Source of the DNA: an uncultured Methanobrevibacter sp.
Lineage (GTDB): Archaea > Methanobacteriota > Methanobacteria > Methanobacteriales > Methanobacteriaceae
NCBI RefSeq assembly: GCF_947166415.1
Contig: NZ_CAMVEE010000019.1
Span: 1 to 39,434, forward strand
Direction of reading: 5' to 3'
DNA length: 39,434 nt
Below the pieces are notes generated by a model. That model saw only the letters and a list, made by a program, of their open reading frames with translations. It had not been told where the DNA came from and did not search any database. The translations under genes and the position numbers were made by a program. Below are positions 32,510 to 39,434 of the stretch, piece by piece (the first letter of the stretch is position 1; the number at the start of each line of letters is the position of its first letter).

Positions 32510-33058
32510 ATGAGAACTGAAATAAGAATTGGTGGATTTGGAGGTCAAGGTGTTATCCTTGCAGGAATTATTTTAGGTAAAGCCGCAAGTATCTTTGATC
32601 AAAAAGAAGCTGTTCAAACTCAATCTTACGGTCCGGAAGCTCGTGGGGGAGCTTCTAAATGTGAAGTTGTTATCAGCGATACCGAAATCGATTACCCTAA
32701 ATTTCAAAGTCCCGATATTTTAATCGCAATGTCTAACGAAGCTTTAATAAAGTATATCGTTGACTTGAAAGACAATGGAACTTTGATTGTTGATCCAGGA
32801 ACAACAGATATTGAAGATGTAAGAGAGTTCATTGATGAACATGACATTAAAGTTTATGAAGCTCCAGCTACAAAAACAGCAACCGATGAAATCGGCCTTA
32901 AGATTGTAGCCAATATCGTTATGGTCGGAGCAATTACAAAAATTACAGAGGTTATATCAAAAGAAGCTGCTATGAAAGCTATTGAAGACAGCGTTCCTAA
33001 AGGAACAGAAGAGAAAAACATTAAAGCTTTCGAAGCAGGATATGCTTTAGTGGAATAG
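32510..33058 (+). CDS. korC: 2-Oxoglutarate:ferredoxin oxidoreductase, gamma subunit
   Basis: This is the small catalytic-domain subunit (about 182 aa): it starts with I-R-I-G-G-F-G-G-Q-G-V-I-L-A-G, has Q-S-Y-G-P-E-A-R-G-G-A-S-K-C-E-V and D-I-L-I-A-M-S-N-E-A, all typical of the gamma subunit. The ATG at 32510 is chosen, since the GTGGAT before it (the in-frame GTG is at 32501) acts as the ribosome binding site overlapping the korB stop. sucC follows 8 bp downstream. Confidence 0.95.
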   Translation: MRTEIRIGGFGGQGVILAGIILGKAASIFDQKEAVQTQSYGPEARGGASKCEVVISDTEIDYPKFQSPDILIAMSNEALIKYIVDLKDNGTLIVDPGTTDIEDVREFIDEHDIKVYEAPATKTATDEIGLKIVANIVMVGAITKITEVISKEAAMKAIEDSVPKGTEEKNIKAFEAGYALVE

Positions 33059-33066
33059 GTGTAAAT

Positions 33067-34185
33067 ATGAGATTTTTTGAAAATGTAGCAAAACAAATTT
33101 TTAACGATGAAGGAATTCCAATTTTGGAAGGGCATATTGCAAATTATCCTGAAGAAGCAATGGCTATTTCTTCAGAGATGGGAGTGCCTGTTGTTATTAA
33201 AGCGCAAGTTTTAACCGGTGGAAGAGGTAAGGCCGGTGGTGTAAAATTCGCGGACAACCCTGGTGAAGCTTTAAAAGTTTCAGAAGAAATTTTAGGAATG
33301 GAAATTAAGGGTGAAAAAGTAAAACACTTGTTAGTTGAAGAAAAAGCAGAGATTCTCAACGAATTTTTCGTAACCGTTTCAGTTGACAGGGGCGCTAGAA
33401 GGCCTGTAATCTTAGCAAGTAAGGAAGGCGGAATTGAAATTGAAAACTTGGCTAAAACAAACCCTGAAAAAATTATTAAATATTGTCCAAATCCTTTGCT
33501 TGACTTTTTACCATATGAAGCACGTGAAATCGCACGTAAGATGGGCGTTTCATCAGAATTAATTTCTCCGATGGGTGATATTATATGGAAATTATACAAT
33601 GTTTTTACCAAATATGATGCTGTCACTGCTGAAATAAACCCATTGGTATTAACTCCTAAAGGGCTAATAGCTGCTGATGCAAAGTTGGTCGTTGAAAACG
33701 ATTCATTGTTCAGACATCAGGCTTTAGTTGACAGACTCCACTATAAACCGAAAGCTGTTGATTTTGTTCAGTTGGATGGGGACATTGCAGTTATTGGAAA
33801 TGGTGCAGGTTTAACATTGACTGCTATGGACATGATTAAGCTTAACGGAGGCGAACCGGCAACATTCCTGGATATTGGTGGCGGAGCTTCAGAGCATATT
33901 ATCAATCAGGCTTTAAATATTGTATTGAACTACGACCCAGTCAAAGTAGTGTTCTTGAATGTTTTAGGAGGAATTACTAAAGCTGACGACGTAGCTCGTG
34001 GTGTAATCAAAGCATTGGAACAAGCAGAACGCAAGGTTCATATTGTTATCAGATTAACCGGTACCAATGAAGAAGAAGGCCAAAGGCTTTTAGAAGAAGC
34101 AGGCATTCCATTTGAAACTTCAATGGAAAAGGCTGCTAAAAAGGCAGTTGAACTCTGTGAAGAAATAAAAGCGGAGGGCAGATAA
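33067..34185 (+). CDS. sucC: Succinyl-CoA synthetase (ADP-forming), beta subunit
   Basis: SucC provides the ATP-grasp half of the enzyme that makes succinyl-CoA from succinate for the Kor reaction. The 372-aa protein begins F-E-N-V-A-K-Q-I-F-N-D-E-G-I-P, has V-V-I-K-A-Q-V-L-T-G-G-R-G-K-A-G-G-V (about 39-56), E-I-N-P-L-V-L-T-P and D-A-K-L-V in the ATP-grasp domain, and a C-terminal ligase domain with G-N-G-A-G-L-T-L, F-L-D-I-G-G-G-A and V-V-F-L-N-V-L-G-G-I. The partner sucD is not in the window. It is the fifth gene of the kor operon; the flavoprotein gene begins at the very next base. Confidence 0.96.
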   Translation: MRFFENVAKQIFNDEGIPILEGHIANYPEEAMAISSEMGVPVVIKAQVLTGGRGKAGGVKFADNPGEALKVSEEILGMEIKGEKVKHLLVEEKAEILNEFFVTVSVDRGARRPVILASKEGGIEIENLAKTNPEKIIKYCPNPLLDFLPYEAREIARKMGVSSELISPMGDIIWKLYNVFTKYDAVTAEINPLVLTPKGLIAADAKLVVENDSLFRHQALVDRLHYKPKAVDFVQLDGDIAVIGNGAGLTLTAMDMIKLNGGEPATFLDIGGGASEHIINQALNIVLNYDPVKVVFLNVLGGITKADDVARGVIKALEQAERKVHIVIRLTGTNEEEGQRLLEEAGIPFETSMEKAAKKAVELCEEIKAEGR

Positions 34186-34848
34186 ATGAAATTCTTTGCC
34201 ATTAATGGTTCCCCAAGACCAAAATGTAATACTGCACTGCTTTTGGATAAGGCATTAGAAGGCGTAAAATCAGTTTTTCCAGATGCGGAAGTTGAAAGGA
34301 TTAATTTATATGATTTTCCATTCCATGGATGCAAGAGCTGTTTTGCATGTAAGGTAGTCAATGGAAAACATTATGGCAAATGCGTTCAAAAAGATGATTT
34401 AAAACCTATTCTAGAAGAAGTTGTTGAATCTGATGGCATTATATTGGGTTCACCAATCTATTTGAGCGATGTTACTGGGAATATGAGATGCTTTTTAGAG
34501 CGATTCTCATTTCCATTCGTTGCTTATAGCAAAACCGAAGTAGTTGAGCATAAAAGGATGCCATTGGCTTACATCTATACAATGAATGCATCCGAAGAAA
34601 TCTCTCATCAAATCGGTTATCACGATCTCCATGACCACTTTGAAAGGGGATTGGCTTTGACATTTAGTGAGATTGACCATCTCTATGTCTATGAAACATA
34701 TCAGTTTAAGGATTATTCCAGGTATGTTTCCGATGTATTTGATGAAAGTGAAAGAAGGGAAATCCGTAAAAACAGGTTTCCTAAAGATTTGGAATCTGCA
34801 TTTGAGTTGGGTAAAAAAATAGCTATTCGAGCAAAACAACTCGACTGA
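34186..34848 (+). CDS. NADPH-dependent FMN reductase / iron-sulfur flavoprotein family
   Basis: The 220-aa protein has a flavodoxin-like fold with the FMN phosphate loop I-N-G-S-P-R-P-K-C-N-T near residues 5-15, and L-G-S-P-I-Y-L-S-D-V-T-G at about 87-98. A cysteine group, C47-x2-C50-x2-C53-x10-C64 by my count, resembles the [4Fe-4S] site of methanogen iron-sulfur flavoprotein (CX2CX2CX4-7C) but with a longer last gap. Family members pass electrons from ferredoxin or NAD(P)H. It directly follows sucC (no gap), yet its 3' end overlaps the taw1 gene on the other strand by 26 bp. Substrate is not known. Confidence 0.85.
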   Translation: MKFFAINGSPRPKCNTALLLDKALEGVKSVFPDAEVERINLYDFPFHGCKSCFACKVVNGKHYGKCVQKDDLKPILEEVVESDGIILGSPIYLSDVTGNMRCFLERFSFPFVAYSKTEVVEHKRMPLAYIYTMNASEEISHQIGYHDLHDHFERGLALTFSEIDHLYVYETYQFKDYSRYVSDVFDESERREIRKNRFPKDLESAFELGKKIAIRAKQLD

Positions 34849-35740
34849 TTTCAGATTCGTTCACTATTTCTTTTCCACATTCAGCACCTATTTTTTGAGC
34901 AAAACTCTTAACCTCATCAAATAATGGCATGTTGTCCATTGTCAAGCGTTCACGAGAGGAACCGACACACATATATGCCTTGATTTCTACAAAATCAGGG
35001 TCTGCTTTTTTTATTAATTTGGCATATTCTTCAGGCTGTTCCATATTTCTTCCCCTAACGCAGGTATTTCGTATGCATGTACGGGAGTCAAAGCTAGCTA
35101 ACGTTTCAAGTGATTCGTTTAAATTGCTCCAAGCATCATTTATTCTAGGTCTGCACACGTCATTAAATATTTTCTCGTTGGGTGCATCCAAGGAAAGATA
35201 CAATTGGTAAGGATCGTTTTCCAGATTTCTGAGCCTTTCGACACATTGGCCGTTGCTTACAACAAATGTTGTAAAATCCCTTCTGTTAAACTCACCAATC
35301 AACTCATCAATTTTAGGATAAAGTGTCGGTTCGCCGGCTAGGGAAATTGCTGCATTATTCGGGTTTTTCATCTCTTCCAATTTTTTCTTGTTGGCTTTGT
35401 CATTTCCATAAAAACCGCATAACAAGTTGTTCTGTGCTTTAATAGCTTCGTTCACTATTGTTTTTGGGTCATCATATTCATCATCTTCCCAGTGGGTTTG
35501 CGTATAAGTCAGGTCTCTCCAGCAAAACTCACATTCCTGCTGGCAGTTCGGCACTGCTGGAGACATTTGAAGGCATCTGTGGGATTGGATTCCATAGAAC
35601 TTTTCCTTATAGCAAACACCTTTGTCTGAAATGCTTTGACGAGTCCAATGGCATGTTTTGACTGCCGCATGCCCATGGCTTCCGACGAATCTATATCCGC
35701 TTTTTTCTAATTTTTCTATTTGGTTTTTATTGAATGACAT
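34823..35740 (-). CDS. taw1: 4-Demethylwyosine synthase Taw1 (TYW1), radical SAM
   Basis: Taw1 builds the tricyclic 4-demethylwyosine from m1G37 and pyruvate in tRNA-Phe. The radical SAM cluster motif is C66-x3-C70-x2-C73 (C-Q-Q-E-C-E-F-C-W), the unusual CX3CX2C of most archaeal Taw1 proteins. C30, C43 and C56, spaced 13 and 13 residues, match the three ligands of the second [4Fe-4S] cluster that binds pyruvate. S-L-A-G-E-P-T-L-Y-P and Y-L-S-L-D-A-P are also typical. The 305-aa protein lacks the flavodoxin domain of eukaryotic TYW1, as expected in archaea. It is convergent with, and overlaps by 26 bp, a flavoprotein gene. Confidence 0.96.
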   Translation of the reverse strand: MSFNKNQIEKLEKSGYRFVGSHGHAAVKTCHWTRQSISDKGVCYKEKFYGIQSHRCLQMSPAVPNCQQECEFCWRDLTYTQTHWEDDEYDDPKTIVNEAIKAQNNLLCGFYGNDKANKKKLEEMKNPNNAAISLAGEPTLYPKIDELIGEFNRRDFTTFVVSNGQCVERLRNLENDPYQLYLSLDAPNEKIFNDVCRPRINDAWSNLNESLETLASFDSRTCIRNTCVRGRNMEQPEEYAKLIKKADPDFVEIKAYMCVGSSRERLTMDNMPLFDEVKSFAQKIGAECGKEIVNESEISRVVLLE

Positions 35741-35823
35741 ATTAAGTTTATGTTATATATTTTCTAATAATTTAAATATTCGGTAAATTAAAATATTATA
35801 TATAAAAATTAATCGGGGATACT

Positions 35824-36492
35824 ATGGATACACCAATTGTAATATTGAATTATAAAACTTATTTGGAATCTAGTGGAATAAAAGCATTGGAACTTGCACA
35901 TGATTTGGAAAGTGCAGCTAATGAATCTGGGATTACTATGGTTGCATCTCCTCAGGCAGCAGATATCTATAGGATTCATGAAGAGACTTCCCTTCCTATT
36001 TTCGCACAGCACATTGACCCAATTTCTCCTGGAGGACATACTGGGTCTAATTTAATCCAAACCTTAATTGAGGCAGGCATCAGCGGCTCATTGATAAACC
36101 ATTCAGAAAATAGAATGAAATTGGCTGACATCGATGAAGTCGTTAAATTATGCAGGGCTAATGAAATAGAATCCTGCGTTTGCACTAATAATATAGAAAC
36201 TTCAAAAGCGGTTGCTGCTCTTGCTCCTGATGCTGTGGCTGTCGAACCTCCGGAATTGATTGGTACTGGTATTCCTGTATCTCAAGCACAACCTGAAGTT
36301 GTGGAGGATACCGTAAAAGAGGTCAAAGCAATCAATAAAAATATTAAGGTATTGTGTGGCGCTGGAATAACCACTGGGGATGACATGAAAGCCGCAATGG
36401 ATTTGGGTGCTGATGGTGTATTGCTTGCATCAGGAATCATTAAAGCTGAAAGTCCAAAAGATGCTTTGCTTGATTTGGTTAGTAAGTTATAA
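35824..36492 (+). CDS. tpiA: Triosephosphate isomerase (archaeal type)
   Basis: TpiA interconverts dihydroxyacetone phosphate and glyceraldehyde 3-phosphate, here mainly for gluconeogenesis. At 222 aa it is the short archaeal, tetrameric type. Visible are N-Y-K-T-Y with the catalytic lysine (K11), the electrophilic histidine in L-I-N-H-S-E (about residue 94), the catalytic glutamate in V-A-V-E-P-P-E-L-I-G-T-G (about 139-150), and the phosphate loops C-G-A-G-I-T and G-V-L-L-A-S-G. GGGGAT is 3 nt before the ATG. The pgk gene follows 37 bp downstream, so the two are likely cotranscribed. Confidence 0.97.
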   Translation: MDTPIVILNYKTYLESSGIKALELAHDLESAANESGITMVASPQAADIYRIHEETSLPIFAQHIDPISPGGHTGSNLIQTLIEAGISGSLINHSENRMKLADIDEVVKLCRANEIESCVCTNNIETSKAVAALAPDAVAVEPPELIGTGIPVSQAQPEVVEDTVKEVKAINKNIKVLCGAGITTGDDMKAAMDLGADGVLLASGIIKAESPKDALLDLVSKL

Positions 36493-36529
36493 AAGCTTAT
36501 AATTTAATAAATATTCATGAGTGAGATAA

Positions 36530-37747
36530 ATGGCAGATAAATTTAATACAATTGATGATTTTGATATTGAAGATAAGACTGTACTTGTTAGAATTGATAT
36601 TAATGCTCCTGTAGATCCAAGTTCAGGTATTATATTGGATGATACAAGATTGAAACTTCATTCCCAAACTGTTAAGGAATTATCCAATAAGGGAGCTAAG
36701 GTTGTACTCCTTGCACACCAAAGCCGTCCGGGCAAAAAGGATTTTACAACTTTATCTCAGCATGCCGAAGCATTGTCTGAAATTTTAAATTTAAGAGTCA
36801 AATACATCGATTCCCTGTTTTCCAATGCAGCCAAAGAGGCTATCAAATCTCTCAAAGCTCATGAAATATTACTTCTTGAAAATGCACGTTTCTTTTCTGA
36901 AGAATCACTTTCAAGAACTCCTGAAGAGCAATCAAAAACATTGCTTGTAAGAAACTTATCTCCATTAATTGATTATTTTGTAAATGATGCATTTGCGGCC
37001 GCTCACAGGTCACAGGCATCTTTAGTTGGTTTTACAGTCAACACTCCTTCCGCTGCAGGTCGTGTAATGGAGGAGGAACTGACCGTAATTCAAAATGCAT
37101 TGGACAATGTTGAACATCCGTGTGTATTCCTTCTTGGAGGAATGAAGCCTGAAGATTCCATTGATGTTATGGAAAATGTTTTAGGCAATGGAACAGCAGA
37201 TTCCGTCCTAACAACAGGTATTGTCGGAAACATTGTTTTATGGGCTGCTGGTGTTGATATTGGTCAGGTAAATAAGGATTTCATAGCAAGCAGAGGATAT
37301 GAGAACATGGTCGAGAAAGCCAAAGAGCTCATAGACAGGTTCGGTGACAAGGTCAAGTATCCTATTGATGTTGCATGTGAAATCGATGGTGAACGTGTGG
37401 ATTATGACCTGGGAGATATTCCAAATGAAGCCATCTTTGACATTGGTGTAAAGACCATTTCAATGTATGCTAATGAAATCAGAAACGCAAAATACATTTT
37501 TGCAAACGGTCCTGCCGGCGTATTTGAAGACCCTAAATTTGCAATGGGTACTGAAGATTTAATCAACGCAATGGCAAGTTCTAAAGGTTTCTCATTAATC
37601 GGTGGAGGTCATATTGCCGCTGCTACTGCAGGTCTCGGACTGGAAGATCAGATGAGTCACTTGAGCAGTGGTGGTGGAGCTTGCATCAGCATGCTTGCCG
37701 GTAAAAAGTTAGCTGCCGTAGAGGCACTTAAAAACTGTAAAAAATAA
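36530..37747 (+). CDS. pgk: Phosphoglycerate kinase
   Basis: Pgk catalyses ATP-dependent exchange between 3-phosphoglycerate and 1,3-bisphosphoglycerate. The 405-aa protein has V-L-V-R-I-D-I-N-A-P-V-D near residues 19-30, A-H-Q-S-R-P-G where many have H-x-x-R-P-x-G, L-L-E-N-A-R-F, F-V-N-D-A-F-A-A-A-H-R, L-L-G-G-M-K-P-E-D-S, and the C-terminal nucleotide loop G-G-G-H-I-A-A-A-T. This is the slightly variant archaeal form. It follows tpiA and ends in a strong poly-T region. Confidence 0.97.
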   Translation: MADKFNTIDDFDIEDKTVLVRIDINAPVDPSSGIILDDTRLKLHSQTVKELSNKGAKVVLLAHQSRPGKKDFTTLSQHAEALSEILNLRVKYIDSLFSNAAKEAIKSLKAHEILLLENARFFSEESLSRTPEEQSKTLLVRNLSPLIDYFVNDAFAAAHRSQASLVGFTVNTPSAAGRVMEEELTVIQNALDNVEHPCVFLLGGMKPEDSIDVMENVLGNGTADSVLTTGIVGNIVLWAAGVDIGQVNKDFIASRGYENMVEKAKELIDRFGDKVKYPIDVACEIDGERVDYDLGDIPNEAIFDIGVKTISMYANEIRNAKYIFANGPAGVFEDPKFAMGTEDLINAMASSKGFSLIGGGHIAAATAGLGLEDQMSHLSSGGGACISMLAGKKLAAVEALKNCKK

Positions 37748-37783
37748 TATTTTTTTACAACTTTTTTTTTAAAAAAATAGGGA
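37748..37783. terminator. Bidirectional T/A-run terminator between pgk and thiE
   Basis: T7 and T9 runs after pgk are followed by an A7 run (37771-37777), which gives T runs on the minus strand after thiE. It serves as a terminator for the two convergent units. Confidence 0.55.
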
Positions 37784-38404
37784 TTAGCTATTAAAAATAT
37801 TTAATAGCTCTTCAGATGATTTTTTCGGATTATCAGAACTCATTATTGCACTCACAACAGATAATCCTGCAATTCCAGTATCTTTCAGTTGGCTTGCGTT
37901 TTCTAAGGTAATGCCGCCTATCGCAACTGTTGGAATATTTATTGATTCGGTAATTTCTTTTAGATCTTCTTTTGTTATTGAAGGAGCGTCATCTTTGGTT
38001 TCGGTTGGAAATACTGCTCCTGTTCCAATATAATCTGCACCATCTCTTTCAGCTTTTTTTGCCTCTTCGATGGTTGCGGCTGAAACTCCAAGTATCTTAT
38101 CTTTACCGATCAGTTTTCTTGTAATGTCGCAGGGCATATCGCTTTGGCCGACATGGACTCCATCAGCATCTATGGCCAGTGCAACATCGACTCTATCGTT
38201 AATGATTAACGGTACATTGTATTTTGTTGTAATTTCTTTAACTTGCAATGCCAAATTATAAAATTCCAGGGTATCTGCAGTCTTTTCTCTGATTTGAACT
38301 ACACTTACTCCTCCTTTTATTGCTTCTTCAATGGTGTTAAGGAATTTTTCCACATCATCGCTGTTGTCAGTTACAAGATAAAGAGATAAATCTATGTCTT
38401 TCAT
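37784..38404 (-). CDS. thiE: Thiamine-phosphate synthase ThiE
   Basis: ThiE couples hydroxymethylpyrimidine diphosphate and thiazole phosphate to thiamine phosphate; thiamine diphosphate is the cofactor of KorAB. The 206-aa TIM barrel has L-Y-L-V-T-D-N near residues 7-13, V-V-Q-I-R-E-K, L-I-I-N-D-R-V-D-V-A, G-V-H-V-G-Q-S-D-M, I-L-G-V-S-A-A-T and Y-I-G-T-G-A-V-F-P-T-x-T-K. It ends with I-A-G-L-S-V-V-S-A-I. Its start codon overlaps the thiM stop by 4 bp (ATGA), so it is the second gene of a thiM-thiE operon. Confidence 0.96.
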   Translation of the reverse strand: MKDIDLSLYLVTDNSDDVEKFLNTIEEAIKGGVSVVQIREKTADTLEFYNLALQVKEITTKYNVPLIINDRVDVALAIDADGVHVGQSDMPCDITRKLIGKDKILGVSAATIEEAKKAERDGADYIGTGAVFPTETKDDAPSITKEDLKEITESINIPTVAIGGITLENASQLKDTGIAGLSVVSAIMSSDNPKKSSEELLNIFNS

Positions 38405-39264
38405 AATATCATGATATTTGATTCTTCAACTAAGCTTTCGGCATTAGTCTTGTAAAGGTAATCTATTAAGTAAGTTCTAAATGAACCTGTTCCTTCATCT
38501 TTTTCGTCAACCTTGGCTCTTGCTTTTTCACCGGCAAGATTCATAGCTAAAATAGCAACCAGTGTTCCTTCTAGAGGTGTTGATCCTCCTACGCAGCTTC
38601 CAACAATTGAAGACAACATGCATCCGCTACCTGTAATCAAAGGCATCATATCGTCTCCGTTGTCAATCGCTATGGTTGTTTCACCGTCGCTTAAGATGTC
38701 GATAGGTCCGCTTGCGAGTACTGTCGTGTTCAATTTCTTTGCAAGCTCTTTTATTATTTCTCCATTTGCAGCTAAATTCTCTTCAGTGATTATGTCATCA
38801 GCATTAACGTCAACACCTTTTGCAGTATTGTTTTCATCAATAACACCTGTCAATTTTGCTATTGCTTTGATTTCACTGATGTTTCCGCGAATGGTGGTCA
38901 TTTGATAATTTTCAATAAGATTTAATGTGGTTTCATTTCTTAATTCTGTCACTCCAACTCCTACAGGATCAAGAACGATTGGTGTTCCTGTTTCATTTGC
39001 AACTTTTGCACTCACGTTCATTGATTTGATTTGTTCTTTGCTTAATTTTCCTATGTTGATTACTAAAGCATCGGCTATTGTCACGACTTCTTCAAGCTCT
39101 TCTGCATCTTCTGCCATGAATGGAGACCCTCCGATTGCAAGAACGGCATTGGCACAATCGTTTATTGTCACTGAATTGGTTATGCAGTGAGTTAAAGGGT
39201 TTTTTGCTTTTATTTCTGTTAATGATTTTGTGATTTTTTCTTTTAATTTATCATCATTTATCAT
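38401..39264 (-). CDS. thiM: Hydroxyethylthiazole kinase ThiM
   Basis: ThiM phosphorylates 4-methyl-5-(2-hydroxyethyl)thiazole for salvage into thiamine. The 287-aa ribokinase-like protein shows P-L-T-H-C-I-T-N-S-V-T-I-N-D-C-A-N, A-I-G-G-S-P-F-M-A, L-D-P-V-G-V-G and the catalytic loop T-G-S-G-C-M-L-S near residues 211-218. The gene heads the thiM-thiE operon. I looked for a TPP riboswitch in the 115 bp between it and the tRNA gene and found none. Confidence 0.96.
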   Translation of the reverse strand: MINDDKLKEKITKSLTEIKAKNPLTHCITNSVTINDCANAVLAIGGSPFMAEDAEELEEVVTIADALVINIGKLSKEQIKSMNVSAKVANETGTPIVLDPVGVGVTELRNETTLNLIENYQMTTIRGNISEIKAIAKLTGVIDENNTAKGVDVNADDIITEENLAANGEIIKELAKKLNTTVLASGPIDILSDGETTIAIDNGDDMMPLITGSGCMLSSIVGSCVGGSTPLEGTLVAILAMNLAGEKARAKVDEKDEGTGSFRTYLIDYLYKTNAESLVEESNIMIL

Positions 39265-39379
39265 GGTTATTAATATAAAGAAATTAATATTTAAGTTTTT
39301 GTTGAACTTTCATTGTTTTATCGCAAAGTATTTAAAGGACTTTAAACATAATTTATGTTGTTCTATAATATAGAGCTAA
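39265..39379. promoter_or_regulatory. Divergent promoter region of thiM and tRNA-Thr
   Basis: An AT-rich region with a TTTAAACATA sequence at 39341-39350, about 30-39 bp before the tRNA, which could be its TATA box. On the minus side an AT-rich segment near 39270-39300 should hold the thiM promoter. Assignments are tentative. Confidence 0.35.

Positions 39380-39434
<55 letters not shown>

Noticed and set aside
39265-39379. Possible TPP riboswitch before thiM
   Set aside because: I searched the minus strand for the conserved CUGAGA and the second TPP-binding segment and found neither; the region is plain AT-rich promoter DNA.

Overview
The window reads as a chromosomal segment of a methanogenic archaeon of the order Methanobacteriales, most likely a Methanobrevibacter-like genome. 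The genus is an inference; the archaeal assignment is firm. It rests on archaeal translation and RNA genes (aIF1A, RIO1 kinase, the archaeal tRNA methylase Trm56, stand-alone Taw1), an ether-lipid prenyltransferase (DGGGP synthase type), an archaeal inositol phosphate synthase, archaeal-type TpiA and Pgk, cobamide genes of the CbiS/CobS kind, a four-subunit 2-oxoglutarate:ferredoxin oxidoreductase, HypD and MoeA. The DNA is strongly AT-rich, Shine-Dalgarno sequences of the form GGTGAT or GGAGG recur, and TTTATATA-like TATA boxes and poly-T terminators are frequent.

Layout. 1-1.8 kb: a TMEM175-like channel and a CPBP membrane protease broken by a frameshift at a T8 tract. 1.8-2.9 kb (minus): aIF1A-RIO1. 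3.0-5.0 kb: moeA, a GyrI-like ligand-binding protein and a small charged protein. 5.0-8.1 kb (minus): hypD, a phosphoglycolate phosphatase-type HAD enzyme and pmbA. 8.2-10.9 kb: a nonulosonate-type pair, a NeuA-PseG fusion and a NeuB homologue, whose PseG and NeuB parts lack key active-site histidines. 10.9-15.3 kb (minus): DGGGP synthase, a GT39-like membrane glycosyltransferase, a zinc-ribbon/NERD-like membrane protein and a ferredoxin. 15.5-19.8 kb: inositol phosphate synthase, pyruvate carboxylase subunit B, a TM2-like protein (minus) and an Old Yellow Enzyme homologue. 19.9-23 kb: DUF4012 protein (minus), a cytoplasmic M48 protease with zinc ribbons followed by a winged-helix regulator, and a vWA protein behind a repeat-containing promoter. 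23-24.9 kb (minus): larC-queC overlapping by 4 bp. 24.9-26.8 kb: cbiS-cobS. 26.8-27.1 kb: a structured intergenic segment with a possible minus-strand small gene. 27.1-30.1 kb: Trm56, DUF763 (minus), FKBP, fumarase beta subunit (minus). 30.2-34.8 kb: korDABC-sucC-flavoprotein. 34.8-39.3 kb: taw1 (minus), tpiA-pgk, thiM-thiE (minus). The window ends inside a tRNA-Thr(TGT).

How it fits together. PycB makes oxaloacetate, fumarase beta belongs to the malate/fumarate step, and SucC plus KorDABC carry succinate to 2-oxoglutarate: much of an incomplete reductive TCA branch used for biosynthesis lies within about 18 kb. TpiA and Pgk supply gluconeogenesis. HypD and MoeA mature the hydrogenases and the Mo/W-pterin enzymes of methanogenesis, and CbiS/CobS finish the cobamide. 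The DGGGP synthase and inositol phosphate synthase supply lipid cores and inositol head groups. No insertion sequence, prophage, CRISPR array or rRNA was seen. The points most worth a second look are the NeuA-PseG/NeuB pair with lost catalytic histidines, the T8 frameshift in the CPBP gene, the structured 26.8-27.0 kb intergenic unit and the NERD-like protein that appears to have lost its nuclease residues.
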